NCBI RefSeq assembly: GCF_030247195.1
Contig: NC_080672.1
Span: 12,276,001 to 12,340,000 of the forward strand
From: Topomyia yanbarensis
Lineage: Eukaryota > Arthropoda > Insecta > Diptera > Culicidae
Direction: 5' to 3'
DNA: 64,000 nucleotides
Shown here: positions 1 to 10,668 of the stretch, one piece after another
Layout of the letters: the number at the start of each line of letters is the position of its first letter
Position numbering within the stretch: the first letter of the stretch is position 1
Notes under the pieces: generated by a model
The model's input: the letters and a program-made list of their open reading frames with translations, nothing else
Told to the model about the DNA's origin: nothing
Databases searched by the model: none
Program-made: the position numbers and the translations under genes

Positions 1-973
1 ATAACGAAACATATTCTTTTCTACCTAACTTTGGGTGCAAATCGCATATAATCAAACAACGCTGATCATAAAGAAAATATCCCTATGTGTCTTATTCGGA
101 TCGAGGTAAGGTATTAAGTTAGCCTTCGCTTTTATTTAACAGTGCAATGCGTACAGGCGTGACTTAGGCCACAACCTTATTATGTCGGCATACATCAAAT
201 AATGCGAACCAATCCGAATGTCGTTTATGAAAGATTCTAATAACAATTGTGTTTTTATTCATACTAGTTCTAAATACAAAAATTTAATGAAATATCATTT
301 TAAATAGTTGTAAATAGTTAAAATATCCAATTAGTTATATTCGTTAATCTTCTTATGCCACATTGCCAGCCGATGTTTTGAAACAGGCCACTATATGTGC
401 CAAATTGTTAAGTTAATTATATTCGTCATCAAAGGCTTTGTATAGTACCGAAAATACCGGTATTTATATTTATTCAGTACCGGTATTTCAGAAACAACAA
501 TGGGTCGGTATTCCTGGGATGAATCCTATGCGAAAGCCAATTGCAAACAAAGCGTGGAGCTCAAATTCTACAAGGCTCCTGTTCGCGGTGATATTCCTAG
601 CAGATTCTAATTTTTTTTTCGCAAAAAAAATAATGATTTGGCAAGCGATCTGTTCCTGTCATAAGAAAAGCAGTTTTTTGACGGCAAAACTATGATTTTA
701 ATAATTTAAATTCCGTTATTTTCAAGCAAAGTATATACATTTCATAATAGAAATGCAAGGAAATCTGATCTCATTTCTAGTATGTCTTTTGTTAACATCC
801 CAACCACTGGCCGACAATTAATAGTAAAAAATAACTGTTCAAAATGATGGTTCTTGGTTCACACCGAGAGAATAGCACGCCAACCTTTCGTAGCTTTTAC
901 TGACATCAAATCACAATCATAGCAACCCTCACCTGATAATAAAATTCCCGATTTTTATTCCACTTCCCAACAG
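1..973 (+). other. Intron upstream of the TRPV penultimate exon
   Basis: This AT-rich stretch has no open frame I can assign. It ends in a pyrimidine-containing tract and the acceptor cccaacag directly before the channel exon at 974, so at least its right part is intron of the TRPV gene. A short motif ATAGCAACCCT near 919-929 recurs elsewhere in the window and may mark a MITE remnant. Nothing else is supported. Confidence 0.6.
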
Positions 974-1462
974 GTCCTATTCGTCATCTACATGGTGATC
1001 GTAGCTGTGCTGCTGGTCAACTTGTTGATCGCTATGATGGGTAACACGTACACGAAGATAGCGGAAACGAAAAACGAATGGCAGCGGCAGTGGGCCCGGA
1101 TCGTGCTGGTGGTCGAGCGAGGCGTTCCGCCTGCCGAGAGGCTGAAGAATCTCATGGGATACAGTGAACCGATGTCGGACGGGCGGCGGGCCCTGGTGCT
1201 CCGATTGAGCATGACCGTAATGATAACGATTAAAAATTCATGGCAACCTTGATGGTTGCCTGTTGGTTTTGGTTACTTAATTTAAATTGGTTTTTTCTTG
1301 TTTGCCTGATCTTTGATACAGGACGAGGACAAGGAGGAGATGAAGGAAATCCTTGAAATGAAGAGGGTACATGAACGGATGAAGAAAAAGCGAATGGTTG
1401 AAAGAGAAGCACGAGCCGAGCAGCGCCGTTTAACTATGGAAAAGTACGCAAACGTACCCTAG
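974..1462 (+). CDS. nan: TRPV cation channel, C-terminal end (nanchung-like), two exons
   Basis: This is the 3' end of a transient receptor potential vanilloid channel, a membrane cation channel used in insect chordotonal mechanosensation. Exon 974-1216 (81 codons) reads from the S6 pore helix ([15 protein letters not shown]) into the TRP-box region ([18 protein letters not shown]) and a conserved segment ending [11 protein letters not shown]. The donor at 1217 is gtaatg. The intron is 1217-1321. Exon 1322-1462 encodes a highly charged, probably coiled-coil tail ([19 protein letters not shown]) and ends ..YANVP with TAG. Both exons are phase 0 and free of stops. The gene enters from the left edge; ankyrin repeats and S1-S5 lie outside the window. 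The short, charged tail and wording near S6 fit Nanchung better than Inactive, but that choice is from family memory. Membership of TRPV is much surer than the symbol. Confidence 0.88.
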
Positions 1463-1534
1463 CTTAAGTTTAATCATGGTTTACTAGACAAAACAATATT
1501 TGTTATTTTTTAGCAGAATTGTTTAATCGTTAGC

Positions 1535-1540
1535 AATAAA
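1535..1540 (+). terminator. Poly(A) signal of the TRPV gene
   Basis: AATAAA lies 73 bases after the TAG stop of the channel gene, in an AT-rich 3' UTR. It is the first canonical signal after the stop and the likely cleavage signal. Confidence 0.7.
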
Positions 1541-2844
1541 GTCCATTTTCCATTGTTAGGTAAAATATCTCTATCTACCAAGCGTTTCCATCGAAAGCCG
1601 ATTTAATGGACATCCGGGGTGGTTTTTAGTTTTTTATACCATTTCCCTCAAGGTCTCATCGCAAAAAGGAAAGTTTCAATTAAGAACAACTGAAAAGCCT
1701 ACCTTTACATACGTCATCATCCTTGAAAAGTACTCTTTTCATCATTATGGAGATACATTAACGCTTCAACAGCGAAAGTGAAATGAATGGATTCCATTAC
1801 CACTACCTACAACGATGATGCACATTTCGGTACGGTTAACGCTATTCGAATGCAACAGCATCAACAGTTTCCATCGTATCCCCTTCAGTAAACAGTAAAC
1901 TCAACTGGGGATGCTTTTCATGTGGCCTTCATTGAACGATAGAAAAATGGGGGGAGAATGCGGTCAGCAACAGTAGCGATGAATGAAAAGGTTCGCCGTT
2001 ACTTTCTACGCCTACTAGGATGATTTGCTTGCATTTTTACCCCTGAAACGTGACGATAGGGTGTATTTCCCGGATGGTTTCGATGCCGTGACCCGATAAC
2101 GGAAAACAACTTGATGTAGGTATGTGGTGCAGTTTCGTGGTTCTCTTTGTTTGGTGAAATATTGTTTCTGTGAAAATATAATTATTTTTTAAATTATATT
2201 CAACAAGGTTCCCACGCTTAATTTCATAATTTTTGGGTACCTTTCGTGACTTGGTCCGTAACATAATATTACGCCCTTTGCGTGACAACAATGTTCCACT
2301 GGAACGATTTCAGGCTTCCATGTTTTCACATCACCTGTTTCAGGTGAGTACAGCCATCGAGGGGACTCTTCTACAAACGAGAACAAACGTCGCTTTGTCG
2401 TTGCTAGCCCGCGGGAGAATGAAACCACGGATAATGATCCTTAATTATTTGTGCGATGTGCAGGGTGATAGTTTCTACACGACAATGGTACTCGTTCTCG
2501 TGTGCTGAAACGGTGATGGAAGGAGCGGGTTTTCTGCGATTTAATACCGACGGGTGACAACCGTCATTTAGCATAGATTGGCATTTAATTAATAACGTTG
2601 ACCGGCAGGACAAATGTAATTACGGAATGGGGTCGTAACCCAGATTTCTAAAAATTAATAAGCAGAAAGCAAGTTGGCAGTTGGGGTCAAATTTTTTTGA
2701 GTGGATAAAGTAATTTCAAGTTGAAATTTGGCTGAAATTCAATTTTGATGCACTTTAGATTGGAGTTAATAAATGATGGAATATTGAAGAAACTCGGCTG
2801 AGATATACGGTTTTATGAAACGTATGCCTCTAAACGCAACGCGT
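1541..2844. other. Intergenic, no gene recognised
   Basis: Open frames here are short, overlap on both strands and show no known motif. The stretch 2037-2620 has longer antiparallel open frames, but they mirror each other and match nothing I recognise. No repeat that recurs in the window was seen. Confidence 0.5.
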
Positions 2845-2858
2845 GATTTGAAATTTAG

Positions 2859-3241
2859 TATGGACGGTCATCGATTTTTTTCGGTGAAAATTAAAACAAA
2901 CTGCATTTTACCGAACGTTTCGACCTACTAACATGTTCAGTCATCCTCAGCGGCTTACTATAATATAATATTTGTTAAAATCTAACACTAAACACAAATT
3001 CAAACAACATCACTTACATGCTAACAACATCTACACAATGAACAATCACATTATCAACTGCTGTCTTGTCTTGTACACTCAATCTCCGTTGGTACTTTCT
3101 TCGGACGCACGGTGCTCTTCAGCTTCTCTATTAAGCCGTTGTATGCAGACCTAAACTTAATAGAATCCCGCTGTAGATTGAACGTGTTCGACTCTCCTTT
3201 TATTTTTATTTGGAACATTTCCACTATCAACCGGGTATCGG
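2859..3241 (-). mobile_element. Penelope-like retroelement 3' end, left copy
   Basis: This 5'-truncated end reads on the minus strand. It holds the last coding stretch, a 3' UTR and a hammerhead-like motif near its outer end. It mirrors the right copy. Penelope-like elements commonly insert as truncated, inverted or tandem partial copies, which suits this arrangement. Family assignment rests on the GIY-YIG-like tail and the ribozyme-like motif. Confidence 0.6.
2914..2950 (-). ncRNA. Hammerhead-ribozyme-like motif (left copy)
   Basis: On the minus strand this holds CTGAGGA, a possible stem II (GAC..GTC) and GAAACGTT. These are the conserved boxes of a hammerhead core in the usual order. The copy has CGTT where the right one has CGTC, so the putative cleavage site is weaker. 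One base separates CUGANGA from the pairing stem, so activity is uncertain. Confidence 0.35.
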
Positions 3242-3243
3242 TC
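3054..3243 (-). pseudogene. GIY-YIG endonuclease C-terminal remnant (left copy)
   Basis: The frame carries the peptide blocks RLIVEMFQIK, NTFNLQRDS and SAYNGLIEKL before a stop. In Penelope-like elements the GIY-YIG nuclease lies C-terminal to the RT. Its last part contains a catalytic Glu in a short E-hydrophobic context followed by an N-x-N-x-x-x-D block, as here. The RT and the GIY and YIG motifs are missing through 5' truncation. The open frame runs through the palindrome centre into antisense of the other copy, which is an artefact of symmetry. Confidence 0.5.
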
Positions 3244-3255
3244 CTAGGCACCTCG

Positions 3256-3444
3256 TCCGATACCCGGTTGATAGTGGAAATGTTCCAAATAAAAATAAAA
3301 GGAGAGTCGAACACGTTCAATCTACAGCGGGATTCTATTAAGTTTAGGTCTGCATACAACGGCTTAATAGAGAAGCTGAAGAGCACCGTGCGTCCGAAGA
3401 AAGTACCAACGGAGATTGAGTGTACAAGACAAGACAGCAGTTGA
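3256..3444 (+). pseudogene. GIY-YIG endonuclease C-terminal remnant (right copy)
   Basis: The peptide matches the left copy, starting at SDTRLIVEMF and ending ..CTRQDSS with a stop at 3444. It carries the likely catalytic Glu of the GIY-YIG fold and nothing upstream of it. It is a non-functional fragment. Confidence 0.5.
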
Positions 3445-3639
3445 TAATGTGATTGTTCATTGTGTAGATGTTGTTAGCATGTAAGTGATGTTGTTTGAAT
3501 TTGTGTCTAGTGTTAGATTTTAACAAATATTATATTATAGTAAACCGCTGAGGATGACTGAACATGTTAGTAGGTCGAAACGTCCGGTAAAATGCAGTTT
3601 GTTTTAATTTTCACCGAAAAAAATCGATGACCGTTCATA
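3257..3639 (+). mobile_element. Penelope-like retroelement 3' end, right copy
   Basis: This is the same truncated element in forward orientation, with its outer 3' end near 3639. It is so similar to the left copy that both probably arose in one event, or one has been converted by the other. Confidence 0.6.
3548..3584 (+). ncRNA. Hammerhead-ribozyme-like motif (right copy)
   Basis: The order is CTGAGGA (fits CUGANGA), a hairpin closed by GAC/GTC, then GAAAC directly followed by GTC. Penelope-like elements are known to carry type I hammerheads with a very short stem III, and the adjoining ACGU here would make a minimal stem III. The match is by eye, and one extra base lies between the core box and stem II. 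Confidence 0.4.
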
Positions 3640-3688
3640 CCAAATTTGCTAGCGGTGATGAAAACAAAGCAACAGATTTGAAATTTAG

Positions 3689-3971
3689 CGGTTCCATCAG
3701 ACGGGAAAATAGTTTTCCCTCCAATTATTTCCCATATAACACTGTTCAACTCTAGATCGGGGAGTAGAAAAACGGGGCTGTTCAATGGGGAAGGTACCAA
3801 TGAGCGGCCATCTTTTTTATCCCACCAAACCATGTAGAAAATTTTTATTACCTCGAAAAAGCAATTAAAGCAATTTTTCAGTTTATTCCAACAACATTAA
3901 GAGGTCGTTCGAAATGCAAAATTTTTTTGATGACTGAAAGAAAACAAGGGGGACAAATTTATGGTCGTCAA
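3689..3971. other. Unassigned stretch between the palindrome and an I-clade element
   Basis: There is no gene or clear repeat. An A/T-rich part near 3840-3960 may be the degraded 3' UTR of the minus-strand I-clade copy to its right. Confidence 0.4.
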
Positions 3972-4301
3972 CTATTGATTGCTTTTGAGAAGAGATAAAT
4001 ACAAGACAAATAATAAAGATCGCGGCTTGCGATTACGAACTAAGACTTTGGGTGGTATTCCTCGGGCCCGAATGGTATCCATTAGCTGAGACCTGTTGGA
4101 ACTATACTCGGTGCACGCCCAGACAATGTGTTCGATGTCATGATAGCCGTCGCCATAAGCGCAGACACCACTATCCACGAGCCCAATACATCGAAGATGT
4201 CCATCTCGCGTGTAATGGTTTGCCATGAGGCACGACCCACATCCTGCCCCCAAGGTTTCGTCGATAGCTTCGGGACTATCGAATGTAGCCACCTTCCTAG
4301 T
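3972..4301 (-). pseudogene. I-clade ORF2 C-terminal tail (CCHC-type region)
   Basis: The peptide contains LMANHYTRDGHL, VDSGVCAYGDGYHDIEHIVW and ACTEYSS, the Cys/His tail that follows RNase H in I-clade ORF2. The second Cys of the CACG motif, intact in copy B, is Tyr here. It is fused out of frame to the endonuclease part at about 4300. Confidence 0.75.
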
Positions 4302-5401
4302 TCAGCATTGCTCCATTAAGTTTGAATATTCCACGCGCTCGTTAGTACTGTTCTGGTTTAATAAGTGCAGGGCCATGCCCCAAAGAGTGCTCATCGATGC
4401 TTCTCTCGTTAGCCCGTCAACGAACCGGCGCCAGTGGCTACGTTTCTTTGCTTTCAACGAACTCTTCTTTCGCGTTCCTAACATCGCGTACTGTCGATAA
4501 CCAGCGGATACTCCGTCGTCCCGGAAGGTCTTATACGCGACGGCCTTCTCCTCGTACACGTCTGAGCACTCTTTGCTCCACCATGGGATGGGAGGACGTC
4601 CGCGAGCATTCGCGAGAGCTTGAATCGCGGTATTGAAAATCAAGCCAGTCAGGAACCCATACTCTTCCTTCGGAGGAAGCTCTTGTGTGAATTCGATTTT
4701 TCCGGATATCGCAAACGCGTAGCTCTTCCAATCAATATTTCGTGTGAGGTCAAACGAATCATTGATTGTATTCGGTGGCCTTGAACCGTTAGCAATAGTA
4801 ATTACGATTGGCAGATGGTCGCTACCGCGGGGATCAGGGATTACCTTCCACATGCAATCTAACCGCAGCGATGTCGAGCAGAGGGACAAGTCTAAGGTGC
4901 TCGGACGCGCTGCGGGAGCAGGAATCCGTGTCATTTCACCCGTGTTCAAAATGGTCATATTGAAGTTGTCGCTACACTTACGGATTGAGATAGGTCGATT
5001 ATCGTCATGAAGGAGTTGAAATCGTCTAAAACTAGCCTTGGTGCGGGGAGTTGTTCCGCAATATCGCAAAGCTGTCGGTGGTTAACTCGGGCTCTAGGAG
5101 GGATGTAGGTGGAAGCAATGCAAATTTCTTTGCATTTAATTCTGGTTTGGCAAGCGACACCTTCAATACCTGGTGTCGAGGGGAGGTCGAATCGATTGAA
5201 ATAATAGCACTTTTTGATCCATATGAGTCTTCTCGATCCAAGTGAATAATATTGAAATCGTGGAAATGTAGGTCTATTTCTGAAGTAAGCCATGTTCCGC
5301 ATAATGCAAATGCAACGCATTTTAAATTATTTATTAACATTTTTAAAGAATCGATTTTCGGGATAATGCTTCTGCAATTCCACTGTACAATAATGATAAA
5401 G
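4302..5401 (-). pseudogene. I-clade ORF2 N-terminal AP endonuclease and linker
   Basis: ORF2 begins at the QWNCRS motif near 5390. It runs through the endonuclease blocks GTWLTSE, ASTYIPP and the broken LVLDDFN to the diagnostic SDHLPIV near the C-terminal end. The linker WWSKECSDVYEEKA follows. This domain nicks target DNA for target-primed reverse transcription. At least three frame changes are needed, near 5300, 5060 and 4990. The sequence stops at a junction with the RNase H tail, so no RT fingers or palm exist. Confidence 0.75.
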
Positions 5402-5639
5402 GAGGGGCCATTTCGCAGCGAACTGCATCACAATTGTTTTTTTTTGCGGGGAGGAAGCTTATCAAAACGCTTTTAGGAGGGTCAGACATATTTAAAGCTG
5501 TAAAAATACGGTGCACAATGTCAATGTTATTAAGCCAGCACTAGTTTCTTTCTCTGGATGAGATAAAGGGATACTTGGGGTTTTTGGTGTCCCTGTAAGT
5601 GCTGGAAACTCCTTTTCTGAGCTCAGGTTTCTGAGAGGT

Positions 5640-6440
5640 ATCTTTAGTATTTCAGCAAAAGATCACTTATAGCATCCCTGAAGGGAACGCTTAAGATTCT
5701 CCTCGCGCTGTTTGTACGTGGGACATGCCGGAAGGTCATGTGGGTTTCCCCTACAGTAGAGACACTTTTCGACATGCCTTCCACAGGAATCATCCTCATG
5801 ATTCCCACCGCATTTCCCATAACGATGCTACAATGTGTCCCAATTGTTTGCAATTATTACAGTTTATTACCCGCTGCACCAAAAGGGCGAACAGGTAGAC
5901 GAACCTTATCAAAGAGGAGGTTGTTAGGTAGGGCAGACCCGGCGAAGGTTTCCCGATAGGAGTCTGATTTGACACATGTCCTCTTTCTGTCGGCTGCGAC
6001 CGATGCTTTACTAATTGAAGCAAGGGGTCTTTAAAACAGCCAGTCCCATGTTCAGCAGGTCCTCGCAACTCAGATTCGATTCGGAAACGACCCCACAGAC
6101 TTCAACCCTATCAGCTGGAATATACACTCTGTACTCCTTCGTAAAAGGCCCGTAGCCAGCAATATCATTTGCCAGAGTCAAACTGTTAACAGCTTATCAG
6201 GACAATTTCTCGATATCTCTGTCACGGCCGAATACCGATCCGTCAGAACCCGAGAAATCTGCAACAGATTCAAACACTTTTTTTTCTTTGGTCCGGAAGA
6301 AGATCACGAGCTTGGATATACTTTGAGCCGGAAAACCGATTTGTTTCGACATCCATCCTACCTTGAGCTCAACCACCGTTAGTCGAAATCATTTTTGCAC
6401 GGGCTCACGTTAGTATGAAAACTAATTGGCCGGATAGCGG
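5640..6440 (-). pseudogene. I-clade ORF1 (gag-like, zinc knuckles), broken
   Basis: Across frames one can read CNNCKQLGH, then CGGNH and CLYCRGNPHDLPACP, a run of CCHC-type knuckles. ORF1 of I elements binds the element RNA. Upstream blocks such as EYRVYIPADRVEV and CEDLLNMG are the usual region before the knuckles. Frameshifts and stops occur throughout. Confidence 0.65.
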
Positions 6441-7178
6441 TACTCAGAAACAGAAACGCAAACGAAGGGGAAAAAACTGAAACCTCGACGAGGCGGAGAA
6501 TGCGCAAGATAACATTGAACGCGGATTTGCACTATTCTTTATCGCTAATTCGCTATACACTGCACGGACTGGAAACAAAACATTTGTGTCCGGACCGAGC
6601 GCTCGAAAACGAATGCTGTTTAGACTATATTGCATAAGTTCGAATGAAATGAAATATGCCGAATATAATCTGCAAGAGAAGGTGCGTAACGAATAAACCC
6701 ACGGCATTATGATAGCATTATTTTTTTTATTCAAATCGTTTATTTGATAAGGCACGTTGCGTTAGCTTAAAGGTGCCAATTTTGTTTTGTTTTACATTTT
6801 AAATTGCTTAAAACTAGGGGATTACATATTGATTTTTTTTAAAATGAAACTAATGCGATTTTATAGCTATCTTATATATCTACACAAGGGGATAATATTG
6901 TTTTCGTAAGATTAGGGGGGTCATTTAGTTTTTGTGGAAATATGGTTTGACATTTTTATCAGTGAGATTATTGGAGCAATAATGTTTAATTAAGGGGGAC
7001 AATTTTTTACGACTAACTTAAAACTAGGAATAACTAGAGGGCATGATTGAATTTTGTAAAGATGCGTAATTATAGTTATTTTTGTGGGTAGTAGAGTTGG
7101 GCAATTTCAACGAGATTATATAATATAATAGTTAAAACTAGAAGAGACAAGAAGAGCTAAATGCTTCGTGATGATATT

Positions 7179-7193
7179 GGGGGGGGGGGGGGG
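7179..7193 (+). repeat. G15 homopolymer
   Basis: An uninterrupted run of 15 G lies in the 3' UTR of I-clade copy B. Long G/C runs are rare in AT-rich insect DNA. Confidence 0.9.
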
Positions 7194-7542
7194 TAGGGGT
7201 GTTACTTCTGGGTATAAGAGTCAGGGGAGGGAGGGTAGACAAAGATGGCAGGGAGAGAAAATTATTTCAGTTTCAGGCATCGTGAGATCAACGGATGGAT
7301 TACAAACTCGGGTGGCCTTCATCAGGGGAATCATGTACTGGGACGCCGGGTGGTCCTCCTCAAGATGGCAGGGGTTTTTCAAGACGATTTCGTAGTACGG
7401 CTCAGATGTGGATCGGCTACATTTCGAGTTAAGCGTGTTATGTTCGTGCCGTAGGTCCCGTGTTTGTTGGCTCATTCGATACAGATGGTTTGATACAGGT
7501 GGAAGAGCGTTCTGAGAATGATAAGGAGATAACAAGGGGCAG

Positions 7543-8140
7543 TTAGACTTGTATATTGATGGTTTTCACAAAGGTGTATATAAGGGACATATAGAGAACA
7601 TCGCGGCTTGCCAGCACATCTCGAACCGGGACGTTGGTTGGTCTTCGTTGGGCCCGCAGGGTATCCATTAGCCGAGACCTAGCGGAACTGTACTCGGTGC
7701 ACGCCCAGACAATGTGCTCGATGTCGTGATAGCCGTCGCCACAAGCGCAGATACCACTATCCACGAGCCCAATACGCCGGAGATGTGCATCCAGCGTGTA
7801 ATGGTTTGCCATGAGTCGGGACATCACACGAATGAAGTCACGACCCACATCCATCCCCTTGAACCAAGGTTTCGTCGATACCTTAGGGATTATCGAATGT
7901 AGCCACCTTCCCAGCTCTCCACTGCTCCACGAAGTTTGCCAACTTTCGAGGGTTCTCTGATGAGTAATATTGAAAAATTCGCTGAAGCAAATTGGTCTTT
8001 CGTAAACCCCCCCCCCCCCCCCCTTAGCTAAGGAGTCTGCCTTCTTATTGCCCGGAATGGAGCAATGAGAAGGGACCCATACCAAGGTAATCTGGAAAGA
8101 GTTGTCAGATAAAGCACTCAGTAGCTCCCGTATTTTCCCC
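7543..8140 (-). pseudogene. I-clade RNase H end and Cys/His tail
   Basis: The frame has the final RNase H block (WVPSHCSIPGNKKADSLA, with active-site His and Asp), then RLMANHYTLDAHLRRIG and CACGDGYHDIEHIVWAC with an intact Cys/His set. It ends near 7543. A C17 run (8007-8023) sits in the coding strand as a poly-Gly stretch right after ADSLAK and is probably an expanded homopolymer. RT and endonuclease are missing. Confidence 0.75.
8007..8023 (+). repeat. C17 homopolymer inside retroelement coding sequence
   Basis: A run of 17 C lies inside the minus-strand RNase H frame. It inserts glycines after the conserved ADSLAK. Confidence 0.9.
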
Positions 8141-8184
8141 AAAAAATACGAGGAGTGCTTTCCATGTTTCCGCTTAAATGAAAA

Positions 8185-8258
8185 CCGCGTAAATTTCAAA
8201 ATCCGCGTAAAAAAACCGCGTAAAAAAATACCGCGCAAAAAAAACCGCGTGAAAAAAA
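8185..8258 (+). repeat. Short degenerate repeat, CCGCGTAAAA units
   Basis: Five spaced units of CCGCG(T/C) followed by A-rich stretches lie immediately 5' of the I-clade fragment. Such CCGCG-A(n) blocks recur in insect MITE ends. There is no coding content. Confidence 0.7.
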
Positions 8259-8507
8259 CTTGAGTGTATTAATCATAGCAATCCTGTTCAGGTGGACTTC
8301 AATTATTTAAATACAAATACAAGAGAATGTCAAAATTCGCTACAAATCTTCTGATCAGGCAGGCGATTTGTAGATGCGGAGAAAGGGTTCAACTACTTTT
8401 TAACTCAAATTTATAATATTTTCAATTTAAATAATAATACATCAAAGTCAATTTTCGACAATATTATCAGACAAGTGAAAACAACTAATTATTTAGGGGG
8501 AACTGGG

Positions 8508-8960
8508 CTTATTCGGACCTAGCAAGAGTTCTTTAGCTACAGAATGGAACCTTGTCAACCGATTCACAAAAAGATTTTTTTTCTGAAAACCTGACCGATT
8601 CCCCCAATTTTTTCTCAGATGACTTTTAGCTACCTTTTATCAGAAAGTACTCTTGATCAAAAGATTGCAAAAGGTCCTAATTACCACAACCCTGGTCAAA
8701 TTCGGACCCCCCATGGTTCAATTCGGACCGCACTTTTATTTCACAATAGAAGTAATGAAAAATCATTTCAGTAGGTTTCAAAATCCTTTAAGTAGTTTTT
8801 AAGAAAATTTCGATTCAAACTATACTTAATAAATCAATCAGAATTCTAACTAATTCGCTCTACAATATCCATCCATATTTCAGTTTGACAATCATTGTGA
8901 TTATCTGGTGGAAAGGAGGGTCCGAGTTGAACCATGACAAAAGGTCCGAATTGTGCCAAC
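8508..8960. repeat. MITE-like block with TTCGGACC motifs in both orientations
   Basis: ATTCGGACC occurs near 8512, 8700 and 8721. Its complement GGTCCGA occurs near 8918 and 8942. Arms and motif spacing suggest a degraded inverted-repeat element of about 450 bp. Ends and target duplication are not clear. Confidence 0.5.
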
Positions 8961-10668
8961 GTCTTTTTTACTCATCTCTCATCGACTAAGCGAACACAGC
9001 AAAAAGCTCTACCAAAACAAAATATCAGATGAAACATATTATCGAACAGTTTCAGAAACACAATAGTTTCTTTGAGTCAATTTAATATTGACGCAAATAA
9101 TATATTAGCTACATAGCCGATAAACGTTACGTTAGAGCACTCCAAACCAACATGTTCCTCTGGTTCATAATGGCTGATGGTTGATAAACTATTTGTATTA
9201 TTAGACAGGCTGATTTTTCTAGGCCATTCTTCTGCTAGATCCTTGAAACTATGACAAAAGCCAGACCAGTAATTTTGCTTGTTAACATGAAACGTGTGTA
9301 CAAAAAAAAACTACTGATTTATCTACAAAGCATAATAAAGAACTTTAACTTTATTGACTTACAATCTTGCAAAACCATTGGGCTCGATAAGATTACCTAG
9401 ATCAGGCAAATATTATAGTTGAGCACACGAAGATTATAGGATTTATTTCGGAATTCATGGATTTTTTGACAATACAAAAGATATATTTCAATGAATTAAT
9501 CTACCGAACTAACCGGAATTTTGTCTATTAAAGGACTGTTCATTAATCGAAAGGAAATCCCTTAGTACTGATTACTGTTATCTTCTAATTTACGTAATTT
9601 TTGATAAAAGTAACATTGATGACACCACTAAAATATCTAGAAACTATAAATATGGGCAAGCTCTTTAATTTTAGCATCACACTTTCTTCCGAAAAATCAA
9701 AGAGAACATATCGCAATGGCTTCTCCTGTTCCGATTTTTTTTTTTGTAAAATTTTTGTCATCGGCTGTGTGCATGACCTATTGTCTAGTTCCTTCTGGCA
9801 GTTGGATTTGCTATGATGGAAGAGATGTATGACTTTTGGAAGGAAGCTGTAATGCTTTTTGATTACAGGTTTGTTTTACAAAAAATTGCAAAATTGTTGA
9901 AGCTAACGTTAAACGTTGTGCGGGCAACGAAAACATAAGATGCTTTCGGAATTGCCGTTTTATTCAAACCGAATTGAGAGGATCAGAGTACATTCCGAAA
10001 GCACTCGTTCTGAGTGCATAGATGCTCTTGATGCGACTTATATTAGCTGATTCTTTTTTTTTCCTCCGTGATATCTGATCATCTCTCACATTTTATTCTA
10101 AAACGAACAAAAAACAGACCAAGAGACTGCCATATACTGAAGACATGAAATCAAAAATATTGGACTTATAGATTCAACTAGTCACAACACTTTAGTCGCA
10201 ATAGTGTTTTAATACGGAACGAATTCCTCGCATGAAAATAAAATTAAGTGCCAATGAAAATGATATTGCGTTAAAATGACTCGAAACAAGAACTTTCGTC
10301 CAGGCTATATCGTTCTCAGTAAATTGAAAAATTTGTTTGCTTAGAACGCTTAAATGTAATGCCTAGTATTTATACTAAGAGTACAGAGTGCAAGCCCGGA
10401 TACAGAAATGCCAATATCGAGTATTACATCTGAGTTTTATTAAACGTGACAATTACTTACGATGAAGTGTTCACTTTTGGAGAAGTTTAGTGCTCAGTCT
10501 TCAAAACTTCTACTTTTTTTAAATAATTTGTTTAGTGGACTATGTTCAATGCTTTAGCAAATTGGAGCAGTGGTTCTTTTATCTATTTCCAATAATAAAA
10601 ATAATAAAACGAGCTTTAATGGTTGTCCAGCAGATCTCGCACAAGCTCTTTACCATTTCACGTGGATA
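8961..10668. other. AT-rich stretch without recognisable gene
   Basis: There are only short open frames with no recognised motif. The right end, from about 10535, may be upstream sequence of the I-clade RT fragment, but it is too degraded to read. Confidence 0.45.

Larger units (their letters stand above)
2845..3688. repeat. Large inverted repeat (two Penelope-like ends head to head) with a 14-bp flanking direct repeat
   Basis: The left arm 2859-3241 and right arm 3257-3639 are almost perfect reverse complements around a 15-bp spacer (3242-3256). Their centre is at about 3249. Only a few differences are visible, for example CGTT against CGTC near the hammerhead-like motif. The 14-mer GATTTGAAATTTAG occurs at 2845-2858 and again at 3675-3688, one on each side; this could be a target duplication. 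Each arm carries the same coding tail and the same 3' UTR with its 3' end pointing outward. The palindrome therefore joins two copies at their 5'-truncated ends. Confidence 0.9.
3972..6715 (-). mobile_element. I-clade non-LTR retrotransposon copy A, RT deleted
   Basis: Reading right to left are a 5' UTR (about 6715-6440), a gag-like ORF1 with zinc knuckles, the start of ORF2 with an AP endonuclease, then a direct jump to the tail after RNase H. The whole RT and RNase H core is absent, joining endonuclease linker to tail near 4300. Every frame has stops or shifts. It is an old, internally deleted, immobile copy. Copy B to its right carries the matching tail. Confidence 0.8.
6721..8180 (-). mobile_element. 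I-clade non-LTR retrotransposon copy B, 5'-truncated
   Basis: This copy keeps the end of RNase H, the Cys/His tail and about 820 bases of 3' UTR. It ends at a T run near 6719-6728, the poly(A) of a minus-strand element. The terminal 45 bases, including TTTATTTGATAAGGC and GCGTTAGC, resemble the 3' ends of the ORF1-only elements at 12.9 and 51.1 kb. Its 3' end abuts the 5' end of copy A. Confidence 0.75.

Noticed and set aside
3054..3444. Two 110-codon open frames on opposite strands that look like a conserved protein
   Set aside because: They are the same retroelement tail read through the palindrome centre; the N-terminal halves are antisense of the other copy.
7168..7535. Overlapping frames on both strands near the G15 run
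   Set aside because: They lie in the 3' UTR of I-clade copy B and have no motif.
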